DNA of 64,000 nucleotides, from positions 19,878,257-19,942,256 of the forward strand of contig NC_083583.1 of assembly GCF_027579695.1 (NCBI RefSeq), given 5' to 3'. Position 1 is the stretch's first letter. Every line of letters begins with the position of its first letter. Position numbers and translations under genes: made by a program. Shown here piece after piece: positions 46,801-55,869 of the stretch. A model generated the notes under the pieces. The model was not told the DNA's origin. It saw nothing but the letters and a program-made list of their open reading frames with translations, and did no database searches. Origin of the DNA: Neoarius graeffei. Its lineage: Eukaryota > Chordata > Actinopteri > Siluriformes > Ariidae.

Positions 46801-49800
46801 TTTTGTTGAACTGCTCATTAAGGCTTAAATAGCCCATAACTTCATTAATAACTGCAATTAAGCAACTATGAGTAGAAGCTATATGCACCCTAGGTACCCC
46901 TACCTTCATGCCAGAAGGAATCAAAATCGGTGAAGAATTGAGAGAGAAGAAGCGATTTTTGTTGAACTGCTCATTAAGGCTTAATTAGCCCATAACTTCA
47001 TTAATAACTGCAATTAAGCAACTATGAGTAGAAGCTATATGCACCCTAGGTACCCCTACCTTCATGCCAGAAAGAATCAAAATCAGTGAAGAATTGAGAG
47101 AGAAGAAGCGATTTTTGTTGAACTGCTCATTAAGGCTTAATTAGCCCATAACTTCATTAATAACTCCAATTAAGCAACTATGAGTAGAAGCTATATGCAC
47201 CCTAGGTAGCCCTACCTTCATGCCAGAAAGAATCAAAAACGGCGAAGAATTGACCGAGAAGAAGCGATTTTTGTTGAACTGCTCATTAAGGCTTAATTAG
47301 CCCATAACTTCATTAATAACTGCAATTAAGCAACTATGAGTAGAAGCTATATGCACCCTAGGTACCCCTACCTTCATGCCAGAAAGAATCAAAATCAGTG
47401 AAGAATTGAGAGAGAAGCAGCGATTTTTGTTGAACTGCTCATTAAGGCTTAATTAGCCCATAACTTCATTAATAACTCCAATTAAGCAACTATGAGTAGA
47501 AGCTATATGCACCCTAGGTAGCCCTACCTTCATGCCAGAAAGAATCAAAAACGGCGAAGAATTGACCGAGAAGAAGCGATTTTTGTTGAACTGCTCATTA
47601 AGGCTTAATTAGCCCATAACTTCATTAATAACTGCAATTAAGCAACTATGAGTAGAAGCTATATGCACCCTAGGTACCCCTACCTTCATGCCAGAAAGAA
47701 TCAAAATCAGTGAAGAATTGAGAGAGAAGCAGCGATTTTTGTTGAACTGCTCATTAAGGCTTAATTAGCCCATAACTTCATTAATAACTCCAATTAAGCA
47801 ACTATGAGTAGAAGCTATATGCACCCTAGGTACCCCTACCTTCATGCCAGAAAGAATCAAAAACGATGAAGAACTGACCGAGAAGAAGCGATTTTTGTTG
47901 AACTGCTCATTAAGGCTTAATTAGCCCATAACTTCATTAATAACTGCAATTAAGCAACTATGAGTAGAAGCTATATGCACCCTAGGTACCCCTACCTTCA
48001 TGCCAGAAAGAATCAAAAACGGCGAAGAATTGACCGAGAAGAAGCGATTTTTGTTGAACTGCTCATTAAGGCTTAATTAGCCCATAACTTCATTAATAAC
48101 TGCAATTAAGCAACTATGAGTAGAAGCTATATGCACCCTAGGTACCCCTACCTTCATGCCAGAAAGAATCAAAATCGGTGAAGAATTGAGAGAGAAGAAG
48201 CGATTTTCATGAAATGTTGGCAACGCTGGATGGACAACGGATGACACGTGTCGGCCGGATGAGCTAATAAGCTGTCCATAAAAATTATAAAAAGAGCAAG
48301 CATTTGGATATCATAATTGCAAAGTCGATCACGTTTACGGAAAATGAGGCTAAGGTAGCTAGGAAATACTTGTGTGCTATTCTTTAACGGAGCAAGAGTT
48401 ATGGCATTAACTCCAGGAATAGTTCATGTAAGCCTGGAGTTGGGAGCAGATCAGAGATAATGTTGAGATTCCGATATTGATTCTCCTGCTAGCTGTATAC
48501 CCGGGATAAGCATAAATTTCGGACCTTATTTCTAATTATTGGCTGCAATCACAGTCTAGCAGTTTCTCAAAAAGTTTAATAAAAAAAAACACACACAAAA
48601 CAAAATATAAAGAAAGAGTACCATTTCTGCATCTGTTTACTTTTTATACAGATCAACATCGTAACTTAGACTTTTTTTTTTTTTTTGCACTTTCACATCC
48701 TTTACAAGCATAGGCTATTTCTATGTCATATGCAAGCTCTCCTTCACCATGACATGCAGCGTTTTCTGTCACGACCGAACCAAAAGACATCGTTCACATG
48801 ATCAGCTCGTTGTAAACATTCAATGTAAACAGACAGCTCTTCCCAGATGGCAAATGAATCCAACGATCCCATTCTCCATTCTTCTATGCAACCTAGCAGG
48901 ATAAGTCACCGAGGGAACACTAGTCATGTATTTAAAATTAAAAGAAAGGATATGTCGAGTTTGTAGTTTATTAAAAACACACAAACATTTTAATAAGGTG
49001 CCTAATAAACTGGGCTGCGTGTATATTTCATGGAATAAGGTGTAAAGCTATTGGCTGCAAAAAACATTCTCTCAGTGAAACAAAAAGGTATATTTCGAAA
49101 CCTTGTTTTTTTTTCCTGGCACTGTTATTTGTCATAGTCCTAGGATTTTCATCCAACTGTCTTGGATTTAGGCTTGTAACACATGAAAGGCATGCGCATA
49201 TCTACTTTTATATATCTGTACTTAACGTAAATGAGTTTGTTACAACGGTGTTAGAAGCTACATGTGTACATAAACATACTGAAATTTTACCTTAGAGGCG
49301 CGTGCCTGAGGCTTGAGCACTTTGTGTGTGAGAGAGTGCTGACGTAGCTGGTGGAGCTGCAGGAACTGCAGGCCGCACTGGCTGCAGGAAAAAGAGCGTT
49401 GGACCTGATGCTTCAGCATATGGTTCTGCAACTGGCTACGGTAGGCAAATGTCTTACTGCAGTGGCTACACTGGAAGGTGGGCGGCCCTTGGTGGCTGAC
49501 CTGATGGCGTTTGAGGTGGGCGTAGGTGGGAAACTCCATGGAGCACTGCGGGCAGATGTGGCAGCGGCCTCGCTCGTGCTTCACCTCATGGGCTCGCAGC
49601 TCACTGGGGTAGGCAAAGCCTCGGCGGCAAAAGCGGCAGCTGAAGGGCTTGACATCCGAGTGCTGCAACATGTGCCGTTTTAGGTGGCTGGTCTGAGTAA
49701 AGCCCTTTTTGCAGACGGTGCACTTGTGCGGCCGTGTGCCTTGGTGTGTCAGGAGGTGTGTCTGCAGGTGGCTCGGCTGCTTGAAGAGCTTCCCACAATG

Positions 49801-50772
49801 TGGGCAGGCATGGGGTTTTATGCCATTGTGACCCAAGATATGCGTTACAAGGTTATATTTGGACGTGTAGGACTTTTCGCACATGCGGCACTTCCAGCGC
49901 TTCAGGCCTTCGCCGACATCTACGCAATAGGACTCGTTGATCTGAATATTGATGTCCAATCGGTCAATGCGGCGTCCCCGCGGTGCCTCCCCTTCCACAG
50001 GCTCCCCCCAGAACAGGCCTTGGTTGCTCTCATCAAACTCCCCTACGCCATCCATATCCCCACCCTCATAGCCAACCTCATTCGTACGAAAGTAGCTGCT
50101 GATCTCTTCCCCTCCACCGCCAGACTTCCCCATCCTTGCCTCATTCACTTCCTCTTGCATGTCCTCGTTTCCTCTTTTCTCCAGTGCACGGTTTCTGTCA
50201 TGAGAATGAACCTCATTAGGTGTGTGAGTGTTGGGGTGGGGATGAACATGGTGGTGAGGTGGTGGATGAGTGCTCTTGGGTTCCCGCACACATGTAGAGC
50301 AGCAGTTGTTGGGGTGAGGTTTGGAGGCCAGGCGGTAACCAGAGTTGTCTACCATCTGCATGCTCTCTCTAGGCATCATGCTCATCATGTGGTTGCAGGA
50401 AGGTAGTCCCGGGGTCACAGACTCACCTTTGACATGTGAACCCAAGTTCTGGTGCCCTATGAGAGGCTTTGTGTTTTCAGGTGTCCCCTGCCACCTCCTT
50501 TCAGCACAGCTTGGGTGAACCTGACCGTCCTCTCCGAGGTTCACACCCAGGTAGTCACCATTGGCACCAATGAGCTGGTCAGCGTACTCGTAGTCCATCC
50601 GCTCGATGGACGGAGCAGGCGATTCTTTGGGCTCTCCGGTATAAAAGCCGTTGGGGGCAATCGTGGCACCAAAGACCTCGTTCTGGGATATAAGTCCCAA
50701 CACAGCAGCCTGGGCCAGAGACAAGACCACCACTGGGTCTGTCTGCGTCCCGACATCTATCTGCTGGTGCAT
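31734..50772 (-). CDS. znf710: Zinc finger protein 710, four coding exons
   Basis: Predicted nuclear C2H2 zinc-finger protein, probably a DNA-binding transcription regulator (known family role; targets unknown here). Coding exons are 50772-49291, 39289-39098, 32175-32004 and 31912-31734. They total 2025 nt including the stop, giving 674 residues, close to vertebrate ZNF710. The N-terminus after Met has [20 protein letters not shown], a conserved ZNF710 block. Residues 30-290 are acidic and low-complexity. Eleven fingers span about residues 293-600: seven in exon 1, two in exon 2, one split across the exon 2/3 junction and one in exon 3. The C-terminal tail is acidic. Junctions are phase 0, 0 and 1. 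The a/b paralog of teleosts cannot be decided. No frameshift or stop was seen, so it is likely functional. Confidence 0.92.
32004..32175 (-). CDS. znf710: znf710 third coding exon
   Basis: Acceptor ttttaacag/GTGTGC (32176/32175), donor GGACAAG/gtgagg (32004/32003), ending in phase 1. It completes finger 10 ([20 protein letters not shown]) and encodes finger 11 ([20 protein letters not shown]), then [13 protein letters not shown]. The strong similarity of finger 10 to the known ZNF710 finger is part of the identification. Confidence 0.92.
32696..34261 (-). mobile_element. Tc1/mariner element with GTGCAGAATTATTAGGCAAGT ends
   Basis: Inverted terminal repeats: CACGGAGTGCAGAATTATTA (left) and CACTGAGTGCAGAATTATTA (right, reverse complement), both continuing GGCAAGT. 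Flanked by TA at 32694-32695 and 34262-34263. Contains a broken transposase (see 33023-34043). Direct repeats of the gcagaattattaggcaa core also appear inward (about 32885), an IR/DR feature. Confidence 0.9.
33023..34043 (-). pseudogene. Tc1/mariner transposase, frameshifted
   Basis: The start frame [20 protein letters not shown] includes a HTH ([20 protein letters not shown]), a basic stretch ([14 protein letters not shown]) and the first catalytic Asp in [16 protein letters not shown]. The middle is shifted; the second catalytic Asp is visible as [17 protein letters not shown] near 33320. The last frame (33268-33023) has [20 protein letters not shown] with the Glu, and ends [18 protein letters not shown]. 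All three catalytic residues survive, but at least two frame changes separate them. Confidence 0.85.
34533..35112. mobile_element. MITE with CTAGYCTGG ends, 7-bp target duplication (copy 1)
   Basis: Ends CTAGTCTGGCTAACGCGACT and, reverse complement, CTAGCCTGGGCCCGCCCATC. Flanked by gtctgaa at 34526-34532 and 35113-35119. A second, inverted copy is at 43915-44512. Short TIRs plus a 7-8 bp duplication suggest hAT affiliation (inference). No ORF of interest. Confidence 0.8.
35177..35515 (+). repeat. Chimeric SINE: tRNA head of the abundant family joined to a different tail
   Basis: The first about 145 bp match the abundant SINE (gcacggtggtgtagtggtta, B box ggttcgagccc, then tttccggttaggttaacatg). 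After this the usual body is absent. A different sequence follows (gggctgaagtgcaaggcacc, gctgcccactgctctgggta) ending in a TTC run. The tail words are of a type seen in other fish repeats. It lies inside the minus-strand Tc1 relic. Confidence 0.7.
36466..37256. mobile_element. TTAA-flanked MITE (piggyBac-like), copy 1
   Basis: Ends AGCTAGACGGCCTTTCGATT and, reverse complement, AGGTAGACTGCCTTTCAGAT. Flanked on each side by TTAA (36462-36465 and 37257-37260). Removing it restores the Tc1 sequence ttttcaattaaaaatagggt. A second copy is inverted at 55870-57051. No transposase ORF. TTAA target choice is characteristic of piggyBac-type transposition (family knowledge). Confidence 0.82.
37500..38857. 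mobile_element. Tc1-type MITE with CACTACCGTTCAAAAGTTTGG ends
   Basis: Perfect inverted ends (CACTACCGTTCAAAAGTTTG) flanked by TA at 37498-37499 and 38858-38859. Both are bordered by ATAA/AAAT microsatellite. Its body is split by a second element at 37858-38685; without it the MITE is about 530 bp. No ORF. Confidence 0.85.
37858..38685. mobile_element. GGCTACGTTTACATTA-ended MITE, nested, 3-bp target duplication
   Basis: Perfect inverted ends GGCTACGTTTACATTA, flanked by TGA (37855-37857 and 38686-38688). The interior is GC-rich with a duplicated block (cactgggatcatgttacgcg twice near 38500-38550). The ends resemble those of the Harbinger-type element at 13685-14718 (GGCTACGTTCACA), and the 3-bp duplication also agrees. 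Confidence 0.8.
39098..39289 (-). CDS. znf710: znf710 second coding exon
   Basis: Acceptor gattctcag/GTAACA (39290/39289) and donor TGCAAG/gtaagt (39098/39097), both phase 0. It encodes 64 residues: fingers 8 ([20 protein letters not shown]) and 9 ([20 protein letters not shown]), plus the first Cys of finger 10 (VKPFKCK). Surrounding intron sequence is repeat-rich, with a MITE ending 240 bp away on one side and starting 190 bp away on the other. Confidence 0.92.
39478..40264. mobile_element. hAT-type MITE with TAGGGATG ends, 8-bp target duplication
   Basis: Ends TAGGGATGGCGAAAAC and, reverse complement, TAGGGATGTTAACCGATGAC. Flanked by CTTCTCTC (39470-39477) and CTTCTCAC (40265-40272), an 8-bp duplication with one change, as for hAT. 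A strong foldback lies inside (39587-39820). Located in znf710 intron 1, close to exon 2. Confidence 0.8.
39587..39820. repeat. Foldback (inverted repeat) with about 95-bp arms
   Basis: The left arm 39587-39682 (including cctttttcacggctgaattg, cagatccgatttttt, a G18 run and gcgttggagtgtctgaataa) is matched in reverse by 39729-39820. The spacer is about 46 bp. The two G/C runs differ in length. The outer part starts near cagggatgcaaacggcgtgc at 39561, which may be the end of its own MITE. Confidence 0.85.
40273..41150. other. znf710 intron 1; small SINE fragment only
   Basis: A short fragment near 40420-40460 (ctacatttacagatactttc) belongs to the second SINE family. Nothing else recognised. 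Confidence 0.4.
41151..41785 (+). mobile_element. hAT-like short element, copy A (internally deleted)
   Basis: Imperfect inverted ends CAGGCTTTCGTCTAAACC and, reverse complement, CAGGGTTTTTTCTTGAAAAA, with ccgat on each side. A plus-strand frame near 41637 starts [14 protein letters not shown], like the N-terminus of TTF/ZMYM1-type hAT transposases, but is cut short by a deletion relative to copy B (62099-62844). An upstream region contains gcgagatttgacatgggtta and other blocks shared almost base for base with copy B. A promoter plus first-exon remnant of an autonomous hAT is the likely origin. Confidence 0.7.
41786..42916. other. znf710 intron 1; no gene
   Basis: The stretch caggggtgtcaaactccagt at 42080 is the beginning of a widespread fish repeat, but its other end was not found. 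From 42480 to 42900 there are two related A-rich blocks (agacagacatttcaccttgc; tggacagatggatacagtga). No coding signature. Confidence 0.4.
43352..43418 (+). pseudogene. First-exon remnant of the hAT-like gene
   Basis: Reads [20 protein letters not shown] then GK, and meets a consensus donor (AAAG/gtaaac) at 43418/43419. This has the form of a short first coding exon of a ZNF862/hAT-type protein. No downstream acceptor could be assigned with confidence. Confidence 0.45.
43721..43847. repeat. (AT)n(AC)n microsatellite, nearly palindromic
   Basis: Two AT runs enclose acacacacacacgcacacat and catgtgtgtat, with a further AC run at the right. The predicted Ile/Tyr-rich peptides on both strands are artefacts of this repeat. 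Confidence 0.9.
43915..44512. mobile_element. MITE with CTAGYCTGG ends (copy 2, inverted)
   Basis: Starts CTAGCCTGGGCCTGCCCATC and ends with the reverse of CTAGTCTGGCTAACGCGACT. Flanked by taggccc at 43908-43914 and 44513-44519. Inverted relative to copy 1 at 34533-35112 and largely alignable with it. Confidence 0.85.
45452..45577 (+). pseudogene. hAT transposase C-terminal segment
   Basis: The 41-codon open stretch [20 protein letters not shown], then [14 protein letters not shown] and PRRINLL ends at TAA (45575-45577). The acidic ISMDD...HWxxxKxRR pattern is a usual C-terminus of ZNF862-like hAT proteins (recognition from memory, moderate). The TAA stop is part of the TTAA target at which the foldback element inserted. 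Confidence 0.5.
45578..45920. mobile_element. Foldback MITE at TTAA
   Basis: Two arms of about 150 bp are inverted copies with some divergence: left caaatacagcataatttcaa, right (reverse) caaatgtagcataatttcaa; left ggcagtgtgatgtccctggg, right ggcagtgtgatgtcactgtg. Flanked by TTAA at 45574-45577 and 45921-45924. No ORF. The structure could form a long hairpin in RNA or DNA. Confidence 0.8.
46754..48208. repeat. 156-bp tandem satellite, nine full units plus a partial
   Basis: The word gccagaa starts a unit at 46754, 46910, 47066, 47222, 47378, 47534, 47690, 47846, 48002 and 48158, an exact 156-bp spacing without indels; the last unit stops after about 51 bp. Units differ at marker sites (aaacggcgaagaattgaccg versus aaatcagtgaagaattgaga; ctgcaatt versus ctccaatt). 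The two types alternate in units 4-7, giving a 312-bp higher-order period. Stops occur in all frames of the common unit, so it is not coding. Located in znf710 intron 1. Confidence 0.95.
48209..49290. other. znf710 intron 1, no repeat recognised
   Basis: No coding or repeat signature, apart from a T15 run near 48672 and an A-rich run near 48580. Confidence 0.45.
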
Positions 50773-50814
50773 GGCTTCAGCATAACATCGAACCAGCTGC
50801 TGGGTCTTCTCCTC
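49291..50814 (-). CDS. znf710: znf710 first coding exon (with 42 nt of 5' UTR)
   Basis: Acceptor tctgtggcag/GAGGAG at 50815/50814 and donor TCTAAG/gtaaaa at 49291/49290. I place the start at the ATG at 50772 because the conserved block [16 protein letters not shown] follows within a few codons, as in ZNF710 orthologs. An upstream in-frame Met lies beyond the acceptor and is probably not used; a start in an upstream exon is possible, since the 14 codons before 50772 are open. Seven fingers begin at CRMC, CPHC, CTVC, CRFC, CPQC, CSHC and CSQC. A His/Pro-rich stretch ([17 protein letters not shown]) lies in the acidic N-terminal half. Confidence 0.92.
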
Positions 50815-51498
50815 CTGCCACAGACACACAGACACAACAAAATACCTCAGGGTGGATAAATGAGCAACCTAGACTTCAGGTGAAATACGACTAAAAAGAC
50901 TTGCTGGATTGCATTTCCCGTTCGCCATTTAAAATCACAGACGCTCTTGATTCATCTCATGAGGACTTAAAATGCTTTATTTGTGATAGAACTCAAGATT
51001 GTGTCAGGTAATTACAAGGTAATTCAATCAACTAATTTAACTGCAAATAAAAACAATACACTGACAGCTGTGAATTCAGCTCTCTGAGCTCTTTCTCTCT
51101 TCCCAAACTAAGTAAAAAGAGAGATACTAAAAAAGAAAAAAAAATCATGAATATGCACAGTGAGGGGAAAGAGTGCATGAAAGGAAGCTCGACTGACAGA
51201 AAAGACAGATTAGGCGAGTGATGGAGGGAGAGGAAAAAAAAGAGGAGGGGTTCACTGTGTGAGTGAACAAGAGAGTGGGTGAGTGAAAGAGAGCAAGAGA
51301 AAAGAGGCAGAGAGAGAGAGAGAGAAAGGGGGAGAAGAATAAAATGAAAAAGCATATAAAAATAAAAATGGTCATTTAAATGTACACAAAAAGAAATAAC
51401 AGCATAGCTCTTCAAATGTGAAAAATGCAACTGGTTAATCATATAGTAGCTCTTCAATCATTAATCAAGTCTGTATTGTACACAGTAAAGAATAACTG

Positions 51499-51534
<36 letters not shown>

Positions 51535-51713
51535 TACTTACCAAATTTCTCTTGGTTTGAGGTTTTAGATGTTTCAGCGATCTCATCTTTAGTCTAAACT
51601 TTACGTTTACCTGCTTGCCCTTTTTGCTCCACACACACTACTGCTCTCTATAGCTACACACAAACACACACAGATACACACTGTCTCTGTTCTCTCTGTA
51701 TGTGAGCTTGTTC

Positions 51714-51744
<31 letters not shown>

Positions 51745-52016
51745 CCCTCCCTTTCTGTCAGACTATCTCTCTCTCTCTCTCTCGCTCGTATGTGCTCGCT
51801 CTAATTTTCCTCTTTCCCCTCCCCCATCTCTCTCACTATCTCTCTTTCTTTCTCTCTCTCTCTGTCTCTCTCTTTCGTTCTTTTTTTCTCTCTCTTTCTT
51901 ACTGGTGCAAGCATGCGCGCACACACTCAAAAAACGGTATTTGCTTTTATGCCCCAAAGAAAAACATATTAGATAAAACACCCCAAATCAGTACTAGATT
52001 GAGGAGTTGAAACAAA

Positions 52017-52113
<97 letters not shown>

Positions 52114-52285
52114 GACAGAGTGACTAAGCAAACAGTAAATAAAAAAAAGACAAACATATACATCATGTGAAAAGATTAATGAATGAAGTGGGAGATGAAA
52201 AGAAGAGACAGATATGGCAGTAAGAAATCTGCACTGGACACAAAGTCAGAGGGTCATAAATACACAAAAATCTTGTGGTCATTTA

Positions 52286-52323
<38 letters not shown>

Positions 52324-52720
52324 GTGTACTGAATGTTTCACATGAAAGCAAAAACGTACTAAAGTTCAAACCTTACGAACTAAACATGTACATGTTTTCA
52401 TTTCGCTAACTTTCGCTAACATTCTGTTGGTTTTGCTGATTGAATTGCTCTGTCGAAAAGAAAACGTTTAATATTGTGATCTTTAACTGGAACAATAAAC
52501 TGCATGGATAACAGAAAATGTCGAAATACGCAGTTTGTTTATTTGATCATGCTCAATATACTGTACGTATTATAACCCCAGTTTCATTTTGGGGGCATTT
52601 TAGAATTGGAGTGGTTACACCTCAGGAGAAAATGGCTGAGAGAGAGGTATTCAGGAAGACAAGAAAATGGAGGGATGAGGGAGGAGAAGTCTTTTTCAGT
52701 GAGGGAAAGGGAGGGAGAGA

Positions 52721-52757
<37 letters not shown>

Positions 52758-53524
52758 GGAGGGAGAAGGAAAGAACAAATAGAGAGAGAGCAAGAAAGAG
52801 AGGGGAGGAGATAAACAGAATGACCGAGGGAGGGGAGAGAGCGAGAGAGAAAGAAAGACAGACAGACACAGACAGACAGACAGACAGACAGACAGAAAGG
52901 GAGAGAAAGAGAGGGAGTGAGAGGATGAAAGAGGGAGGGGGAGGGGAACGAGAGAGCGAGAGAGAGAATGAATGAGGAGTGAGAGAGGGAGTGAGCGAGA
53001 GAGAGAGAGAGAAAGGGAGGGCAGGGAGTGAGACAGGAACGAGAAAATGGAGACATGAGAGACAGATTCTGATTGCAAGTACTTTGATTAAGTTTTAAAC
53101 ATTACGGTCCAGTTTTTCCACATAGTTCATTAACGGGTTCAAATCTCTGAGCCAAGTCAGGTTCACATACTTGAACGTAAGGAGACATGCAAGAAAAAAA
53201 GACTGAACCCTCTAATGACTTATTAGTCGCACACAGTAGAGGACAGTGTGTGGAGTCATACGGTCCCCTTGCAAGCACATTCATGATCCAATCATTACCT
53301 GATTGAGACAGTTAACCGATCGTTTACAATCAGATTATAAAACCGATCATTTACAAACTGTGCAAGCAGCCAGAAAGAGAAAACAAACTCTCTTTGGATC
53401 AAGCTCACGACAGCTTGAGAAGGAACATGCTTTGTAATTCCAAATAAATAATTAACAGTAACCTCGCGTTGTACTTCCAACCTTCAGTAGTACTTCAGCT
53501 TTGGTTGGTACAACCAACCAACGA
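50815..53524. other. znf710 upstream intron or promoter region, microsatellite-rich
   Basis: Contains (CA)n at about 51501-51531 and 52290-52321, CT-rich runs at about 51718-51900, an AT run followed by a GA run (52018-52110), and a 340-bp GA-dominated tract with embedded (GACA)n (52700-53045). Any 5' non-coding exon of znf710 would lie here or further upstream. Predicted Ser/Leu-rich or Arg/Glu-rich peptides are repeat artefacts. Confidence 0.7.
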
Positions 53525-53660
53525 AACAAAATTCATTCATCCCTTCATTCAGTAGCTACTTTATCCTAATCAGGGTCGTGGTGAATCCAGAGTCTATCCC
53601 AGGAACACCTACCGTACCTACACATTCACACCTGGGGCAATTCAATTTGGATTCGCCACT
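53525..53660 (-). repeat. SINE-like fragment
   Basis: Contains tactttatcctaatcagggt, gtctatcccaggaacacc and cacattcacacctggggcaa, which parallel the reverse of a SINE tail but diverge strongly. Confidence 0.5.
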
Positions 53661-53734
53661 GTGGTAAAATCAGCCCCAGTTCATAGTCCCAGTTCTCTGA
53701 TAGCAGGAGTGCGGTGCCTCATTATCGAATAGAC

Positions 53735-54555
53735 CAGGGCTTTCCACAAGCACCGGCTGCCGGCCATACAGCCGACTACGCAATTAAGTCCAGCCGGCTA
53801 CTTTAATGACTATTATTTTTGTAGCCCACAGGCTCTAAATATTAATTTTCGATTTTAATAAAATTAAATGTTTATCTAACGGACTGACAATAATGTCAAA
53901 CTGAACCGCACTCATTTAACTTGTGATTCGCGCTATTAGTACCGATAATAACCACAAATTCCCCGCCGACTTCGTTGATCAAGGGAGAGTAACTCATCCG
54001 CGGCCCTGACATGCGGTATGTGTGCGCGCGCGCACTCAGCGGAGGCAGTAGTGTGTCGGGGCTATCGGAGGCGACATCGGAGGGAACAGAAGCAGAGATA
54101 ACGCTTATTTTGTCTCCGGTAAACCAGTCTTCTCTCGTTCAATTACGTGCTGGCATCAAAAGACACCGTTGGTTGTGAATGAAACCAAACTGAGTGGTTG
54201 GAGTGTATTTGCATACACAAATGGAGAAATGTTCGCTGAGTGTTTAATTGTGTAGCCACCACTGCAGACCGTTGTCGTCGTTAATTCATAGCATGCTCAG
54301 TTGCGTGAATGTGTCATGCACCGAAAATAAGAGATTTACAAGCCAGGAACGCCTCATGATGCAATACGCAAGAAAAGAAAGAAGATTTACTGCCATTTTA
54401 CTTTGTATTTGAGTAAAGTGAATAAATAAATGGTCTGTGGAAAATACATTTAATCCTGGGAACTGCGTGCACAGGAGTTAATTTGTGTTTACCCCCCCCC
54501 GGCTGGCTACTTATTTGTCATGGCTGGCTAGTATGAGCCTTAGTGGAAAGCCCTG
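53735..54555. mobile_element. hAT-type non-autonomous element (CAGGGCTTTCCAC ends)
   Basis: Ends CAGGGCTTTCCACAAGCACC and, reverse complement, CAGGGCTTTCCACTAAGGCT. Flanked by AATAGAC at 53728-53734 and 54556-54562. Subterminal cggctggctac/gccggctactt words occur near both ends. No long frame. The CAGGG ends and a 7-8 bp duplication are usual for hAT. Confidence 0.85.
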
Positions 54556-54712
54556 AATAGACCCCTCCCAATTATACTTCAGAAGTCCTTATTCCAGCCC
54601 TTTCCAACCCTGCATAGCACATACACGCCCACGCTACAACAGCAACAGTGACTTATAGGCCTCATGACATAATACTCGTACATAGCCTAAGAGTTTTCAG
54701 AGGTTTTTTTTC

Positions 54713-55483
54713 TTACCACGGTTGACTCAGTGGGACATCTGACAGTCTTTGTTTTCCACAATCATTTTCATTTCTGGCTTGTACTCTGTTGTGGCCATTC
54801 GAACCGACTCTTTCACAAGTGTGTCCATAAGAACAGAGCAACGTTTTGACTTCATTTGTTTCAGGGTAGGAAAAAAACAAACAACGGATTTGCAGACGCA
54901 GTGACGTTAGCTTGAGTGCAGCTTGTTTGACACTGGGATATCTGTGGACACACTTTACCAAAACTCCATCAAGTCGTTCTTTCAAAACACATTCAAGTCT
55001 GTCAGCGTCAGCAAGTTCAATCATCTCCAACTGGGATGGTGCTTCACCCGTCACTTAACTGGCTTTCAAGCAATCCAATTCTGTGATGAAAGGGTTGATG
55101 AGGAATGTGATACATGGCCATTTTTGCTACAGGCTGCAGAATCTGTCCTCGAAACTCTGCTGCAGATTTTCGACCAGCGATGCATAGCATGCAATGCTCC
55201 CTTTTGAGATCTCGGCTGATTCTCCACCTTCTTTCAACAAGAAGGGAAAAAGTGTGCGAGCTCTCCCTTTTGAAGATGGGTCTGGAAGAGACAGAGTTTG
55301 TTGACAAACACGAAAACACTTTGCACAAGGCCAGGTAGCATTTTTAACTTCCCTCGCAGATCTAGATACGCTTTGTTCAGATGACCAGCATGTGACCAGG
55401 AATCCTAAATCTGAAATCCACTGGGGGTCATGATTCTCAGGCTCAGGATAAGCTGCAGGTTTCTCTTCCAGAAACAGCTTCAC
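54713..55483 (-). pseudogene. hAT transposase relic, C-terminal half (ZBED5/SCAND3-like)
   Basis: Frames on the minus strand in order: FLEEKPAAYPEPENHDPQWI and SDLGFLVT (55483 on), SLVENLQQSFEDRFCSL, then AKMAMYHIPHQPFHHRIGLL (55328 frame), IELADADRLECVLKERLDGV and YPSVKQAALKLTSL (55054 frame). This is the order of the C-terminal half and dimerisation region of hAT proteins related to ZBED5 and SCAND3. At least three frame changes. An N-terminal remnant at 59920-60291 could be from the same copy. Confidence 0.7.
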
Positions 55484-55663
55484 TGAGGTTCAAAATTCCA
55501 AAAGAAAAAGGGGAAAGCGGGTTAACTCGAGTCATCTCACACTTCAGTGGAGAAGCAGATCACTGAAAAGTCTTCAAGTTCACCTACAAGATTTTTGAAC
55601 CATCTGTGATTGAGAGGATGCATGCGAATAAAATTCGCAATTTCTAGTACAGGTTTCATGATG

Positions 55664-55716
55664 GTGCAATGGTGGCTCAATGGGTTAAGGCTCCGGGTTA
55701 CTGATTGGAGGGTCAG
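55664..55716 (+). repeat. Fragment of the second tRNA-SINE family (head)
   Basis: ggtggctcaatgggttaagg and ctccgggttactgattggag match the head of 21585-21793 and then stop abruptly at the next SINE. Confidence 0.6.
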
Positions 55717-55869
55717 GGGAATGGTGGTGCAATGGTTAGCAATGTTGCCTCAAAGCAAGAAGGGTCTGGGTTCAAACCTAACAGCCGACTGGGGCTTGCA
55801 TATACTCCCTGTACCTGTATTTGCTCCAGTTTTCTCCTACAGATTCCTCCCTAATGCAGATTAGGTTAA

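Noticed and set aside
46754..48208. Regularly spaced repeats as a CRISPR-like array
   Set aside because: Units are 156 bp and contiguous without unique spacers, in a vertebrate genome; this is a satellite.
49351..50406. Two long plus-strand frames (110 and 240 codons) opposite znf710 exon 1
   Set aside because: They are antisense shadows of the zinc-finger exon, whose minus-strand reading has conserved fingers and proper splice sites.
50773..50835. Upstream Met (MSVCLWQEEK) as znf710 start
   Set aside because: The codons lie across a strong acceptor (tgtggcag/GAGGAG), and the conserved ZNF710 block begins right after the Met at 50772.
52584..53078. Leu/Ser-rich minus-strand frames of 144-164 codons
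   Set aside because: They come entirely from the GA/GACA microsatellite tract.
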